Shown here: positions 29,206-38,123 of the stretch, one piece after another | Numbering within the stretch: the first letter of the stretch is position 1 | Layout: the number at the start of each line of letters is the position of its first letter | Assembly (NCBI GenBank): GCA_019359635.1 | Contig: JAHHGY010000030.1 | Span: forward strand, 1 to 44,510 | Length of the DNA: 44,510 bases | Origin: Chroococcus sp. CMT-3BRIN-NPC107 | GTDB lineage: Bacteria > Cyanobacteriota > Cyanobacteriia > Cyanobacteriales > Chroococcidiopsidaceae | Direction: 5' to 3' | The notes under the pieces: model-generated | Database searches by the model: none | What the model saw: only the letters and a program-made list of their open reading frames with translations | Told to the model about the DNA's origin: nothing | Program-made: the position numbers and the translations under genes

Positions 29206-29233
29206 TTGACATTGCCACGCCATAGAGTAAAAT
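29206..29233 (+). promoter_or_regulatory. Candidate sigma70-type promoter for the M23 peptidase gene
   Basis: TTGACA (29206-29211) and TAAAAT (29228-29233) are separated by 16 bp. Transcription would start near 29240 and give a 5' leader of about 235 nt containing the hairpin at 29281-29314. The assignment rests on sequence resemblance alone. The rest of 29117-29475 contains no gene I can support. Confidence 0.4.
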
Positions 29234-29280
29234 GTTTCGTTGACTAACTTGAGTAAAGATCGTACATTTATTTAAAATTT

Positions 29281-29314
29281 ACTAAAAACATTAATTTTTA
29301 TTAATATTTTTAGT
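29281..29314. repeat. AT-rich 15-bp inverted repeat in the M23 gene leader
   Basis: ACTAAAAACATTAAT (29281-29295) and ATTAATATTTTTAGT (29300-29314) are complementary except for one position, with a 4-nt T loop. It lies about 160 bp before the M23 start codon and some 45 bp after the candidate promoter. It could be a leader hairpin or a binding site for a dimeric regulator. It resembles none of the standard riboswitch cores I know. Confidence 0.55.
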
Positions 29315-29475
29315 AGCTAGAGCAATTATTATTTACCCTTGGTTGCTTATATAGTTACCAAAAACTGAGTGGTATTTGTAATCAGTTATTAATGGTTTGG
29401 CGATCGCCTAATTGGTGAAAAAGTCTAAGAGTTTTATTTGAATATCGGTGTTCGTTCTGTAGAGGAGTGTTAAGT

Positions 29476-30150
29476 ATGCGCCAACTATCTAAGTTCCGAC
29501 CAAAGACCCATTACCTGCAAGTTTTATTAGCTTTGGTAAGTATAATTACTGTACCAGCTTTTGTGTCTCAGCAACAAAGTGTTGAAGCATTACCAACGCA
29601 AGAAGTTGCAAGTAGAAATACTTGGCGCGGTGCGTCCTTTCCGGTGGAAAATTTTCGGGGTTATACTTCAGCGTTTGGCTATCGCAAATCGGCAACAGGC
29701 GGTTCTAATTGGGAATTTCACGGCGGTTTAGATTTGGCTGCACCCCAAGGAAGTTATATTCGTAATTGGTGGGCAGGAAAGGTTGTTAAAGTTGCCGATC
29801 GCAATGCTTGCGGAACCTATATAGTTATTCAGTCTGGGCAATGGGAACATAAATATTGCCACATGAAAGGTCATGTGGAAACGGCAGGAGGCGGTCGTTA
29901 TCTAATCGATCGTGAAGGTGGGGTACAAATTTGGGAAGGTCAGCAATTAGGCGCGGGTACTCGAATTGGGCGAGTAGGCATGACTGGACGTACCACAGGT
30001 CCTCACTTACACTGGGGACTCAAATATGCGAGTAACTATGTAGATCCGGCGTTGGTATTGAGGGCTATGTATGCTCAACAACCAACCAATATCGGGCAAT
30101 CTGCCGTTAGCCAGCAGCAATTAGTCAATAGTAAAGTTTCAGAATTCTAG
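29476..30150 (+). CDS. M23 family metallopeptidase (LytM domain), exported
   Basis: A 224-aa protein with an N-terminal signal segment (about 14-34) and a LytM/M23 zinc peptidase domain. The HxxxD motif is His82 and Asp86 (FHGGLDLAAP), and HLH is at 177-179 in GPHLHWGLKY, so the zinc site is complete. Such enzymes cleave peptidoglycan cross-links or remodel the wall. There is no LysM or SH3 binding domain and the catalytic domain follows almost directly after the signal, so this is a minimal form. I chose the ATG at 29476, 8 nt after AGAGGAG; a GTG three codons upstream overlaps that ribosome site. It is convergent with ftsH across a palindromic terminator-like repeat. Confidence 0.9.
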   Translation: MRQLSKFRPKTHYLQVLLALVSIITVPAFVSQQQSVEALPTQEVASRNTWRGASFPVENFRGYTSAFGYRKSATGGSNWEFHGGLDLAAPQGSYIRNWWAGKVVKVADRNACGTYIVIQSGQWEHKYCHMKGHVETAGGGRYLIDREGGVQIWEGQQLGAGTRIGRVGMTGRTTGPHLHWGLKYASNYVDPALVLRAMYAQQPTNIGQSAVSQQQLVNSKVSEF

Positions 30151-30156
30151 ATTGTT

Positions 30157-30185
30157 GTAGAGACGTTGCAACCCAACGTCTCTAC
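30157..30185. repeat. GTAGAGACGTTG palindrome between M23 and ftsH
   Basis: GTAGAGACGTTG (30157-30168) and CAACGTCTCTAC (30174-30185) form a perfect 12-bp stem with a 5-nt loop. A T run at 30192-30197 follows on the plus strand, so it can serve as the M23 terminator. Palindromes of this sequence are dispersed in many cyanobacterial genomes (general knowledge). It fills almost the whole 38-bp gap between the convergent stops. Confidence 0.85.
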
Positions 30186-30188
30186 TCT

Positions 30189-32087
30189 CTATTTTTTAGC
30201 GAGACTTAGTTTTTGCTCGGTTGGTTGAGTATTTTGAGTTACAATTTGCCGGAAGGTTACGCCTTCGATAGTTTCAAATTCAATTAGTTGCTCTACCAAC
30301 AAATCCATTAGCGCGCGATTGGTTTGAAGAATCTCTAACGCCTGAGTGTAGCACTTGCCAATAATTTCTCTAACTTGAGCATCAATTTGACTGGCGATTT
30401 CTTCAGAAGATTCTGACCTTTTCCCCAAATCTCGACCGAGAAACACATCGTTGCTTTGTTCTTCTAATAAAACTAACCCTAAATCGCTCATCCCAAACTT
30501 AGTCACCATTTGCCGAGCTATATTAGTCAATTGTTGGATGTCTTGACCTGCGCCCGTTGTAATTTCTCCTCTACCAAATACAACTTCTTCGGCGGCTCTA
30601 CCTCCCAACGTCGCTGTAATTCTAGCTAAAATCTGCGCTCTAGAAATTAAGCCTTGTTCTTCACTAGGAGTAAACCAAGTCAATCCTTGAGCTTGTCCGC
30701 GTGGAATTAGCGTTACTTTTTGCACGGGATCGTGGTCTTTAAGCATAGTTGCAATCAAAGCGTGTCCAATTTCGTGATAAGCAATTAGGCGCTTGCTTTT
30801 GCTATCAACTAAAGGCGTACCTTCCATTCCGGCGACTACTCTATCTACAGCATTATCAATTTCTAGCATGGTGATGGCATCTTTGCGCCGTCTAGCAGTG
30901 AGAATTGCGGCTTCATTAAGTAAGTTGGCTAAGTCTGCTCCCGTAAAGCCTGGAGTGCGCCGAGCGAGTTCTTCTATCGATACGGAGGGATCGACTTTTT
31001 TATTGCGAGCGTGGACTTGTAATATTTCTTGCCGCCCTTTTAGGTCGGGAGTATCTACAGTTACTTGGCGATCGAAACGTCCCGGACGCAACAAGGCAAT
31101 ATCTAGCACATCAGGGCGGTTGGTAGCAGCAATGATAATAATGCCTGTATTTGCCTCAAACCCGTCCATTTCTGTTAGGAGTTGGTTGAGGGTTTGCTCT
31201 CTTTCGTCATTTCCGCCACCGATTCCCGTCCCTCTTTGTCTTCCTACTGCGTCAATTTCATCGATAAAAATTAGACAAGGAGCATTCTCTTTGGCTTTTT
31301 TAAACAAGTCGCGGACGCGGGAAGCACCAACCCCGACAAACATTTCTACAAATTCGGAACCAGAAATGCTAAAAAATGGCACTCCCGCTTCTCCAGAAAT
31401 TGCTTTGGCTAGCAGGGTTTTACCTGTTCCGGGCGCACCAATTAGCAATACTCCTTTGGGAATTTTTGCTCCTATAGCTGTAAATCGTTCTGGCTGTTTT
31501 AAGAAAGTAACTACTTCTTCTAGTTCTTCTTTAGCTTCATCAATTCCGGCGACATCGCTAAAAGTTACTCCGGTTTTTGCTTCCATTTGAAAGCGGGCTT
31601 TTGACTTGCCAAAATTCATCGCTTGGCTACCAGCATTGGCGGAGCGGCGCAAAAATAGCAGCATGATGGCAACTAATGGCACAATCCATAGCAAGTTAAG
31701 TAGAAACCACATTGCGGCTCTACTATTAGCAGAAGAATTAACTTCTAATTCAATATTTTTACTCCGAATTTTTTTAATTAATTCTGGGTTTTGGTCAAAA
31801 ATTTTGACTTCCTGCAAAGGCGCATCCGGCTTTTGTCCTCGGAGTTTGACTTTGGCGATGGGCTGTTCTGGATCTAGTTCAACTCTTGTTACTTCGCCGC
31901 TATCGATTTTTTCTAACAGTTCGCCATAGGATAAAGCTTCAGTTTCTGACTTTTGGGCGATCGCCGGAAATGTCCCTAATAGCATTGACTGTAATACTAG
32001 CAACGATCCCGCCGCTAATCTTCCTAGGCGTTGCTTGGCTACCCCTTTATGCTGACTTATCAATGCTTTTTTCCGGTAATTACTCAT
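30189..32087 (-). CDS. ftsH: ATP-dependent zinc metalloprotease FtsH
   Basis: A 632-aa membrane-anchored AAA+ protease that degrades damaged membrane proteins; in cyanobacteria family members turn over photosystem II D1. An N-terminal hydrophobic segment (about 23-44, signal-like and ending AIAQ) and a second one (about 126-146) flank a lumenal/periplasmic loop. Walker A GAPGTGKT is at 217-224 and Walker B LIFIDEID at 272-279. The SRH region contains NRPDVLD and RPGRFDR. The zinc motif HEIGH is at 438-442; the usual third residue is Ala or Val, but HExxH is intact. Cyanobacteria have about four paralogues, and I cannot say which this is. Confidence 0.96.
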   Translation of the reverse strand: MSNYRKKALISQHKGVAKQRLGRLAAGSLLVLQSMLLGTFPAIAQKSETEALSYGELLEKIDSGEVTRVELDPEQPIAKVKLRGQKPDAPLQEVKIFDQNPELIKKIRSKNIELEVNSSANSRAAMWFLLNLLWIVPLVAIMLLFLRRSANAGSQAMNFGKSKARFQMEAKTGVTFSDVAGIDEAKEELEEVVTFLKQPERFTAIGAKIPKGVLLIGAPGTGKTLLAKAISGEAGVPFFSISGSEFVEMFVGVGASRVRDLFKKAKENAPCLIFIDEIDAVGRQRGTGIGGGNDEREQTLNQLLTEMDGFEANTGIIIIAATNRPDVLDIALLRPGRFDRQVTVDTPDLKGRQEILQVHARNKKVDPSVSIEELARRTPGFTGADLANLLNEAAILTARRRKDAITMLEIDNAVDRVVAGMEGTPLVDSKSKRLIAYHEIGHALIATMLKDHDPVQKVTLIPRGQAQGLTWFTPSEEQGLISRAQILARITATLGGRAAEEVVFGRGEITTGAGQDIQQLTNIARQMVTKFGMSDLGLVLLEEQSNDVFLGRDLGKRSESSEEIASQIDAQVREIIGKCYTQALEILQTNRALMDLLVEQLIEFETIEGVTFRQIVTQNTQPTEQKLSLAKK

Positions 32088-32426
32088 ACTTAATTGCCCT
32101 CTGTCTTTTGACGAACAACCATCATTGGTGCTGTTGACTCAATTATTGAGTCAATTTCTAAATATATCTATCTTCCATTTAGTCTAACTTTCTTGCCGTA
32201 ACTCCTGCTTGAGCAATTCGCTAAAAATAAATTATGGGTAGTAGGGGTAAGAGTTATTCGGCGATCGCTTTTGCTGTAAAAAATCCCTCCTTTTTAAGGA
32301 AAGAAAATTAGCAATGCTTTTATTTTGGCGATCGCACCTTGACTAGAAGCTAACCTGAGCGCGTAAATTGGCTACCTAGATATTAGGGTTGCTGCTAAAG
32401 TTGTTGGGATGGGCAATTAGATAGAA
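32088..32426. other. Upstream region of ftsH, gene-free
   Basis: About 340 bp between ftsH and the WD40 remnant. It contains two HIP1 octamers and AT-rich sequence, and presumably the ftsH promoter. No RNA gene or intact ORF was recognised. Part of it could be eroded 5' sequence of the neighbouring pseudogene, but no continuous match is visible by eye. Confidence 0.45.
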
Positions 32427-32784
32427 GGGAATATAATTAACCTAATTTTGCCAGCTACAGATTGATTTAAGCGATCGCAATTTTTCTCATCTTATAGTTT
32501 GGCAAGCCTATCTAAAATAAGCAAATCTCCATCGAGTTAACTTTGCTCATACAGATTTAACTAACTCTGTTTTTACTGAAACCTTTCGTCAACTTTTATC
32601 TGTAGCTTTTAATCCCGATAGTCGCATTTTAGCCAGCACCAACCGTAGCGTCAATCTCTGGGATGTGCAAACCGGGGAATGACTGCATACTTTAATTGGA
32701 CATAATTGTTGGGTACGGTCAGTAACTTTTAGTTCCGATGGCAAAACCCTAGCCAGTAGCAGTAACGATAAAACCATCAGATAA
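32427..32784 (+). pseudogene. Remnant of an NB-ARC/WD40 protein (linker plus two WD repeats)
   Basis: In one frame from 32446 the translation reads DLSDRNFSHLIVWQAYL, stop, ANLHRVNFAHTDLTNSVFTETF. A WD blade LLSVAFNPDSRILAS...VNLWDVQTGE follows, then a stop, then a second blade [29 protein letters not shown]. This is the junction between the pentapeptide-like linker and the WD40 propeller of large cyanobacterial NB-ARC/WD-repeat proteins. In-frame stops are TAA at 32518 and TGA at 32680; the frame ends at TAA 32782. Upstream GNIINL (32427-32444) is joined by an extra A at 32445, a one-base frameshift. The intact family is over 1000 aa, so most of the gene is gone. The 230 bp after it hold nothing recognisable. 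Confidence 0.85.
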
Positions 32785-33013
32785 AATTTTAGGAGCAGAG
32801 GAAGCGCGATCGCAACTTTCACATTTCCTGATTCAGGACACAAAAACGCTCGATATGCAACCTAAAAACCAATTTAAGACAAGCAATTGCTGTTTTATTC
32901 CTCAAGATATAACTTACGCCTCGCCTACAAACCTATAGTTAAACTTGCTAAACTATATGTAGTCGTACCGAGTATGAGTTATTAAAGCTCAACTAGAGAA
33001 ATTGGTTAAAACT

Positions 33014-33556
33014 ATGGTAAAAATTGTTGGTATCGGCGGAAGTTTACGGGCTAATTCTTACAGCCAAGTTGCCCTAGATATAGCTGCAAAACGCGCCGAA
33101 GCATTAGGGGCAGAAGTAGAAATATTAGATTTAAGACAAATGAATCTACCGTTTTGCGATGGTGGAAACGAGTATGCAGACTACCCCGATGTAGAGAAAC
33201 TGCAAAAGGCAGTAAAAGCAGCCGATGGGTTAATTCTAGCTACACCAGAATATCACGGAAGTGTTAGCGGCGTACTTAAAAATGCTCTAGATTTAATGAG
33301 TTTTGAACAATTAGACGGTAAAGTTACCGGATTAATTAGCGTTTTGGGCGGTCAACCTAATAGTAATGCGTTAAATGACCTGAGAGTAATTCTGCGTTGG
33401 GTACACGCTTGGGTAATTCCAGAACAGATTGGTATTGCTCAAGCTTGGAAAGCTTTTTCACCAGAAGGTAAGATTTTAGATGAAAAAATCTCTCAGCGTT
33501 TTGACGAGTTTGCCCAAAGTTTAGTTGATAATACCCGAAAATTAAGAGGCGTGTAG
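33014..33556 (+). CDS. NADPH-dependent FMN reductase family protein
   Basis: A 180-aa flavodoxin-fold oxidoreductase. The phosphate-binding loop GSLRANSYS is at 9-17, and the flavin-contact motif TPEYHGSVSGVLKNALD is at 77-93. The gene family covers FMN reductases (SsuE), azo- and quinone reductases and chromate reductases, and the exact acceptor cannot be read from sequence. The ATG at 33014 fits family N-termini (VKIVGIGGSLR); an upstream TTG at 33002 would add four residues. It stands alone and is convergent with the ferrochelatase-like gene across a palindromic hairpin. Confidence 0.88.
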   Translation: MVKIVGIGGSLRANSYSQVALDIAAKRAEALGAEVEILDLRQMNLPFCDGGNEYADYPDVEKLQKAVKAADGLILATPEYHGSVSGVLKNALDLMSFEQLDGKVTGLISVLGGQPNSNALNDLRVILRWVHAWVIPEQIGIAQAWKAFSPEGKILDEKISQRFDEFAQSLVDNTRKLRGV

Positions 33557-33577
33557 GGGCGCAAAGCATTACGCCCC
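33556..33577. terminator. GGGGCG hairpin between convergent genes (repeat type)
   Basis: GGGGCG (33556-33561) pairs with CGCCCC (33572-33577) around CAAAGCATTA, starting at the last base of the FMN reductase stop codon. The context TAGGGGCGCAAAGCATTACGCCCCCTA resembles a palindrome dispersed in cyanobacterial genomes. It can serve both convergent genes but has no strong T run. Confidence 0.6.
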
Positions 33578-33584
33578 CTATAGA

Positions 33585-34739
33585 TTAATGATGGTGGTGA
33601 TGACCGCCATCATGGTTATGGCTATGATGATCGTGAGTATGGGGTACAGCGATCGCCCTGTTGACAGCAACAGCTTGCGCTGCTAGCAATTCAGCAATAT
33701 GGGGATTAGCCCAAGCCGCCGCCATTGCTACAAATTCTTGGCGATCGTTGACACAAGGCATTTGAACGTAATTAACCTCAGAATGCTTGCGCTGTAAGGC
33801 ATGAATGATGTGATCTACATCAAGCAAAGTTTCGTGATTTTCGGTCGCAAAACCAATGGGCATAAATACGATCGCTTTTGCACCCAAATCAATTAAATTT
33901 TTGGCAGCTACAAAGGCGTTGGGTTGTGTCCAGTCAATTAAGGGCGTGTCGTGGTTCAGCCAGCCTACAGAAATTAACGCATAACGGTTGATTAATTCAT
34001 CTCTAACGCGATCGTACAGCGCTTGACTTTCTACAATTCCCGAAGTAAAACCTTTAGCTTCGTGAGGACAACCGTGATTCATTAACACGATGCCAATTTG
34101 GGAAGGTAAATAAGCCGCCGCTAAATCTGTGGCTATCTTTTCCTCAACCATTTGTGCCATCAACTTAATGTAGGCACTTTCGTTGTAAAAAGAAGGAATA
34201 TAACGCTGTCCTTTAATCCAGTGTTCGCCATCGTCAGCTAGTTTGGTTAAAGCTTGGTTGACTTGCTCTACTGCAATACCGCTAGTAAAAATTGAATCTA
34301 CAACTAAAAGTGGATAAATTAGCAGCTTATCAAAACCTTGTGCCTTAATTTCTGCCAGCACTTGGTCAGGAAGAAAAGGAGCGCAAAAGTTAAAAGCTTT
34401 AAATACTTGAACTTGGTTTCCCCATTTTTCTTGCAAACACTTCTCAATTCCCGCCCGTTGCGCTTCAAAAATGGCATTATGAGGCGAAACAAAATGATCG
34501 TGCTGGTGATCCCATTCATGGCGATCGAACAAGGCTAAGAGCTTTGCTAAAGGTGGATAAATCCATGTTGGTACGGGAGCAAATTTAGCTGTAAGCAGAT
34601 TTAAAGCTTGTTCGTTGTAGTTAGCAAAATCTTCGTAGCTTTCAACTTCACCGTAACCCATGAGTAGTACAGCAACTCGGTCAACACCTGTTGCTGTTGC
34701 GGGTTCAAGAGAATGATATTTTTCAGGGGTAACTACCAC
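33585..34739 (-). CDS. Ferrochelatase-like protein with a His-rich C-terminal tail
   Basis: A 384-aa member of the ferrochelatase fold family: VAVLLMGYGEVESYEDF at 22-38, a metal-site His222 in VLMNHGCPHEA, and Glu303 in GFATENHETLLDVDH, corresponding to the catalytic His and Glu regions of HemH. It differs from the usual cyanobacterial HemH by MGYGEVE instead of LNLGGPE near the N-terminus and by lacking the C-terminal CAB/HLIP membrane helix. In its place residues 367-384 carry 11 His in 18, ending in HHHHH. Such tails commonly bind Ni, Co or Zn. It may be a second ferrochelatase, a different metal or sirohydrochlorin chelatase, or a tetrapyrrole metal carrier. Translation starts at GTG after GAGGATC. 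It is convergent with the FMN reductase gene. Confidence 0.75.
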   Translation of the reverse strand: MVVTPEKYHSLEPATATGVDRVAVLLMGYGEVESYEDFANYNEQALNLLTAKFAPVPTWIYPPLAKLLALFDRHEWDHQHDHFVSPHNAIFEAQRAGIEKCLQEKWGNQVQVFKAFNFCAPFLPDQVLAEIKAQGFDKLLIYPLLVVDSIFTSGIAVEQVNQALTKLADDGEHWIKGQRYIPSFYNESAYIKLMAQMVEEKIATDLAAAYLPSQIGIVLMNHGCPHEAKGFTSGIVESQALYDRVRDELINRYALISVGWLNHDTPLIDWTQPNAFVAAKNLIDLGAKAIVFMPIGFATENHETLLDVDHIIHALQRKHSEVNYVQMPCVNDRQEFVAMAAAWANPHIAELLAAQAVAVNRAIAVPHTHDHHSHNHDGGHHHHH

Positions 34740-34936
34740 TATAAAGATCCTCGGCTAGATAAATTTTAGATTGTTGGGCTAGATAATTAATTCTTCATTT
34801 ATTAGGTTAACATCCCCTAGTAGGGGATTGTTTAAGTAGATGGCAGTTTTAAAAATATATACAAATTAGACAACTAATCTAGATAAGATTTCCCTTTCTA
34901 GACCTCCTCCAATCTTTTTTTAATCGATAATGCCGT

Positions 34937-37912
34937 TTAAGGCGCAAGTCTAACCGCGTCGCGCCCTTCTCGTTTAGCCCTATACAATGCCGCATCGGCT
35001 TCTCTGATTATATCTTGTGCCGTCATGCCATGTTCGGGAAAACTAGCAACACCTAATGATAGGGTAATTTGACCGAGGGGTACGTGGCGATAATTGAGAT
35101 TTAAGTGCTTGATACCTTCTCTTAGTTGCTCTGCTCGCTTGCTTGTGACTTCTAAAGAGCCTTCCGGTAAAATTAGGGTAAATTCTTCTCCCCCATAACG
35201 ACAAGCAATATCTGAACCTCGGACATATTTTTGGAGAAACTGCCCTAGCTCTTTAAGTACGCTGTCTCCAGCTTCATGACCAAAGGTATCGTTAAAGCGT
35301 TTAAAGTGGTCAACATCTAGCATAATAATTCCCAATGGTTGCTGCTTGCGATCGCACCTTTGAATTTCCCGCTCCAATGACTCCTCCATATAGCGGCGAT
35401 TGTACAAGCCTGTAAGAGGATCGCGGATACTTTGGTTTTCTAATTTTTCTCGCAGTTTAATATTTGCCAGCGCTAAGGAAATGTGTTCGGCGATGGTAAC
35501 TGCTAGTTGTTGTTTGGCTTCAATTGCCGTTCCCGATGTTGTAGAGCTTAAATACAGCATTCCCAGGGCTTCTCCTTGGGCGATCATGGGTACGCACAGA
35601 CTAGCGGCGGGGAGGGGATGTTCTAGGTGCTGACACTGCAAATTGCCGTGCAATGTTCCTGCAAAATGAGATCGCCCCCGCCGTAATGCCCAACAATCTT
35701 TGGGTACAAAAAAACTATGGCTAGTCATTGGCAATTCTCCCCAATTGACCACAACTTCGACAATATTTTTGGAAGAATTAATTAAAAAGATACCACCGGG
35801 AACATCAGGAAACATCAGCTTCAAAAAAGTCGAAATTGCCGTGTATGCTTCTTCAATAGTTCGACAAGCTTGGAGAACATCGCTAATTTCGCTGAGTAGT
35901 GTGATTTCGTGATTGCGCTGTTCTAGTTCTTTTATCGAGAGATTGAGGCGATCGTTTGTTTGTTGGAGTTGAGCCTCGGTTTGCTGACGATGGGTAATAT
36001 CGCGGAAAATGCTTTGAGTTGCAACGGGTTTACCATCAACAAATTTACAACTAACACTACCTTCAACTAAAATATTTTTGCCATCTTTGGTGACAAACTC
36101 TGCTTGCATTGCGCCTATATTTTCTCCACTTAATACGCGCTGAAATAACTCTTGACAATGGGCTTGAAAGTTGGGAGAAATAATATCAAACAAAGAAAGC
36201 TCGTTAATCTCGTTTTCGCTATAACCTAAAACTTCTCGCCAAGCTCGGTTTACATAGACAAAATGCCCATCTAAGGCGACGCTCTGAATTAAATCGCTGG
36301 CAGTTTCAAAGAGATCGTAATAGCGCTCTTGACTTTCTTGCAAGGCTTTTGCTGCTTCAGCGCCTTCTGTGATGTCGCTACCACTAGCTATTATGTACTC
36401 TACAGCCCCCGTTTGGTCGCGCAATGGAGTATTCGACCAAGCGATCGAGCGGCGATCGCCATTGCGGGTTATCCATTGAGTTTCATAGCTAAGAGTGCTG
36501 CTTGATTGTACATTCTCGATAGCGTCTTTGATTCTATTTACTTCTTGAGATGGTAAAAACAAATCCCATAAATTTTTGCCTTTAACCTCATTGTGATGAT
36601 AACCAAATGTTTGTTCGGCGGCGCGGTTGAAGCGGACAATTTTGCCTTGTGCGTCGCAAACTACTACTAAAGATGCGATCGTGTCTAAAATTGCAAAAAT
36701 AAAGTCTCGTTCTTGCTCTAAAGCAACTTCTACTTTCTGACGTTCGTTAATTTCTCGTTCGACGAAGTAATAAACAATTGCTAGCACCAAAAAATTGAGA
36801 GCAATGCCTATACAACATACAATCTCAAAGTTATAAGTATTTGCCTGTACCGAGCGGGAACTAGCTTGTAATAATTCATTTTCGGCAGCTTCCATTTCTT
36901 CGATCGCTGCTTCAAGCCGATCGGAAATAATTTTACCTTCCTCAGTTCTTAATGATTGCGCCGCCTCGTCAGAGCCTTGTTTGCGGAGATTGACAGCAGT
37001 TTCTACTTCTATTAATTTTTGGTCAACTAGCCGACGGAGGATTGCTAAACGTTTTTGTTGGGCGGGGTTATTAGCAATTTGCGCTTGTAATTGCGTAAGT
37101 TCTTGCTTTACCGATGCTTTAACACTGTAGTATGGCTCCAAATATCTTAGTTGCGGGCTATTGATATAACGATGCTTGGCGATCGCTACTTTTTGCATTT
37201 GTAAGTTTATATCTTCCAAATTATCAATTATCTGGTAACGTTCGATCTGCTTTTGGGCATTGTTTACGGTATCGTTAAGGCTGCTATGAGCGATAAATCC
37301 ACCAACAGTTAAAATTGCGGAGGCTAACCCTAGTCCCACCGCTACTTTGCGGAAAAATAATTTACGTTTTTGGTGTCGTTGCCAATGCTTGAGGTGACTG
37401 CTTTCCAGTTTGTCTTTGTTAGTGCGTTCGATAAGTTTAACAATTTGACTTGCTAAAGCTTTAAGAGAGTCGATTTGTTGCTCATTTAGTTCTCGCGGTA
37501 CGTAGTCGAGGACGGCAAGACTGCCTAAAGCGTAATTTTGAGAGGTAATTAGCGGTACGCCAGCATAAAAACGAATAGGCAAATCAGCAGTTACTAAAGG
37601 ATTGCGGACAAAACGTTTGTCTTTTAAAGTATCGGGGATAATAAATATTTCTTCATGCAAAATTGTATGGGAGCAAAAAGCTATTTCGCGAGCCATTTCT
37701 GTTACTTCCAAGCCAATTTTAGATTTAAACCATTGCCGATGGGCATCTACAAAGCTAACTATGGCAATAGGAGTACGACAAATAGAGGCAGCCAATTTAG
37801 TAATATCGTTATAACCTGTCTCGCCAGGAGTATCCAGCACTTTATACTGATGGAGGTTTTTTAGCCTGGCAGTTTCATTCTCAGGTATTGGCGTTGTAAT
37901 TATATTGTCCAT
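34937..37912 (-). CDS. Multi-domain diguanylate cyclase (GAF-TM-sensor-TM-PAS-PAS-GAF-GGDEF)
   Basis: A 991-aa signalling protein predicted to make c-di-GMP. Domains in order: an N-terminal GAF (about 20-163, with IVSFVDAHRQWFKSKIGL), a transmembrane helix (188-209), a helical extracytoplasmic region of about 150 residues resembling CHASE3 (211-360), a second helix (362-384), PAS (about 400-520), PAS/PAC (about 525-648), a second GAF (about 680-820) and GGDEF (about 830-990). The active site GGEEF is at 907-911, and the inhibitory RxxD site (RGSD, 898-901) is five residues upstream, so catalysis and product feedback are both expected. No EAL or HD-GYP domain is present. The cyclase is single, divergent from the gene at 38124 over 211 bp. 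Ligands are unknown. Confidence 0.92.
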   Translation of the reverse strand: MDNIITTPIPENETARLKNLHQYKVLDTPGETGYNDITKLAASICRTPIAIVSFVDAHRQWFKSKIGLEVTEMAREIAFCSHTILHEEIFIIPDTLKDKRFVRNPLVTADLPIRFYAGVPLITSQNYALGSLAVLDYVPRELNEQQIDSLKALASQIVKLIERTNKDKLESSHLKHWQRHQKRKLFFRKVAVGLGLASAILTVGGFIAHSSLNDTVNNAQKQIERYQIIDNLEDINLQMQKVAIAKHRYINSPQLRYLEPYYSVKASVKQELTQLQAQIANNPAQQKRLAILRRLVDQKLIEVETAVNLRKQGSDEAAQSLRTEEGKIISDRLEAAIEEMEAAENELLQASSRSVQANTYNFEIVCCIGIALNFLVLAIVYYFVEREINERQKVEVALEQERDFIFAILDTIASLVVVCDAQGKIVRFNRAAEQTFGYHHNEVKGKNLWDLFLPSQEVNRIKDAIENVQSSSTLSYETQWITRNGDRRSIAWSNTPLRDQTGAVEYIIASGSDITEGAEAAKALQESQERYYDLFETASDLIQSVALDGHFVYVNRAWREVLGYSENEINELSLFDIISPNFQAHCQELFQRVLSGENIGAMQAEFVTKDGKNILVEGSVSCKFVDGKPVATQSIFRDITHRQQTEAQLQQTNDRLNLSIKELEQRNHEITLLSEISDVLQACRTIEEAYTAISTFLKLMFPDVPGGIFLINSSKNIVEVVVNWGELPMTSHSFFVPKDCWALRRGRSHFAGTLHGNLQCQHLEHPLPAASLCVPMIAQGEALGMLYLSSTTSGTAIEAKQQLAVTIAEHISLALANIKLREKLENQSIRDPLTGLYNRRYMEESLEREIQRCDRKQQPLGIIMLDVDHFKRFNDTFGHEAGDSVLKELGQFLQKYVRGSDIACRYGGEEFTLILPEGSLEVTSKRAEQLREGIKHLNLNYRHVPLGQITLSLGVASFPEHGMTAQDIIREADAALYRAKREGRDAVRLAP

Positions 37913-38123
37913 TATTTACCAATTAGCCAGTTAGAGAGTTTACTTACCGTATCTAGCCGACGACCTTTTTACTACCTAAACTCTCTTGTAATTGCTGGCT
38001 GCCCTATTTGCGATTAAAACCATGGTGGCAACTTAACTTAAATACTATTTTAGGTAAAACTTGCTTATATAAGCTTAAGAGCTACTAAAACTTTAATTTT
38101 TATCACTTATTTTAATTGTCGCT

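Noticed and set aside
29240..29475. c-di-AMP (ydaO-type) riboswitch in front of the M23 peptidase gene
   Set aside because: This riboswitch often precedes cyanobacterial wall peptidase genes, so I looked for its conserved core. The leader has only the AT-rich palindrome and none of the G-rich conserved blocks.
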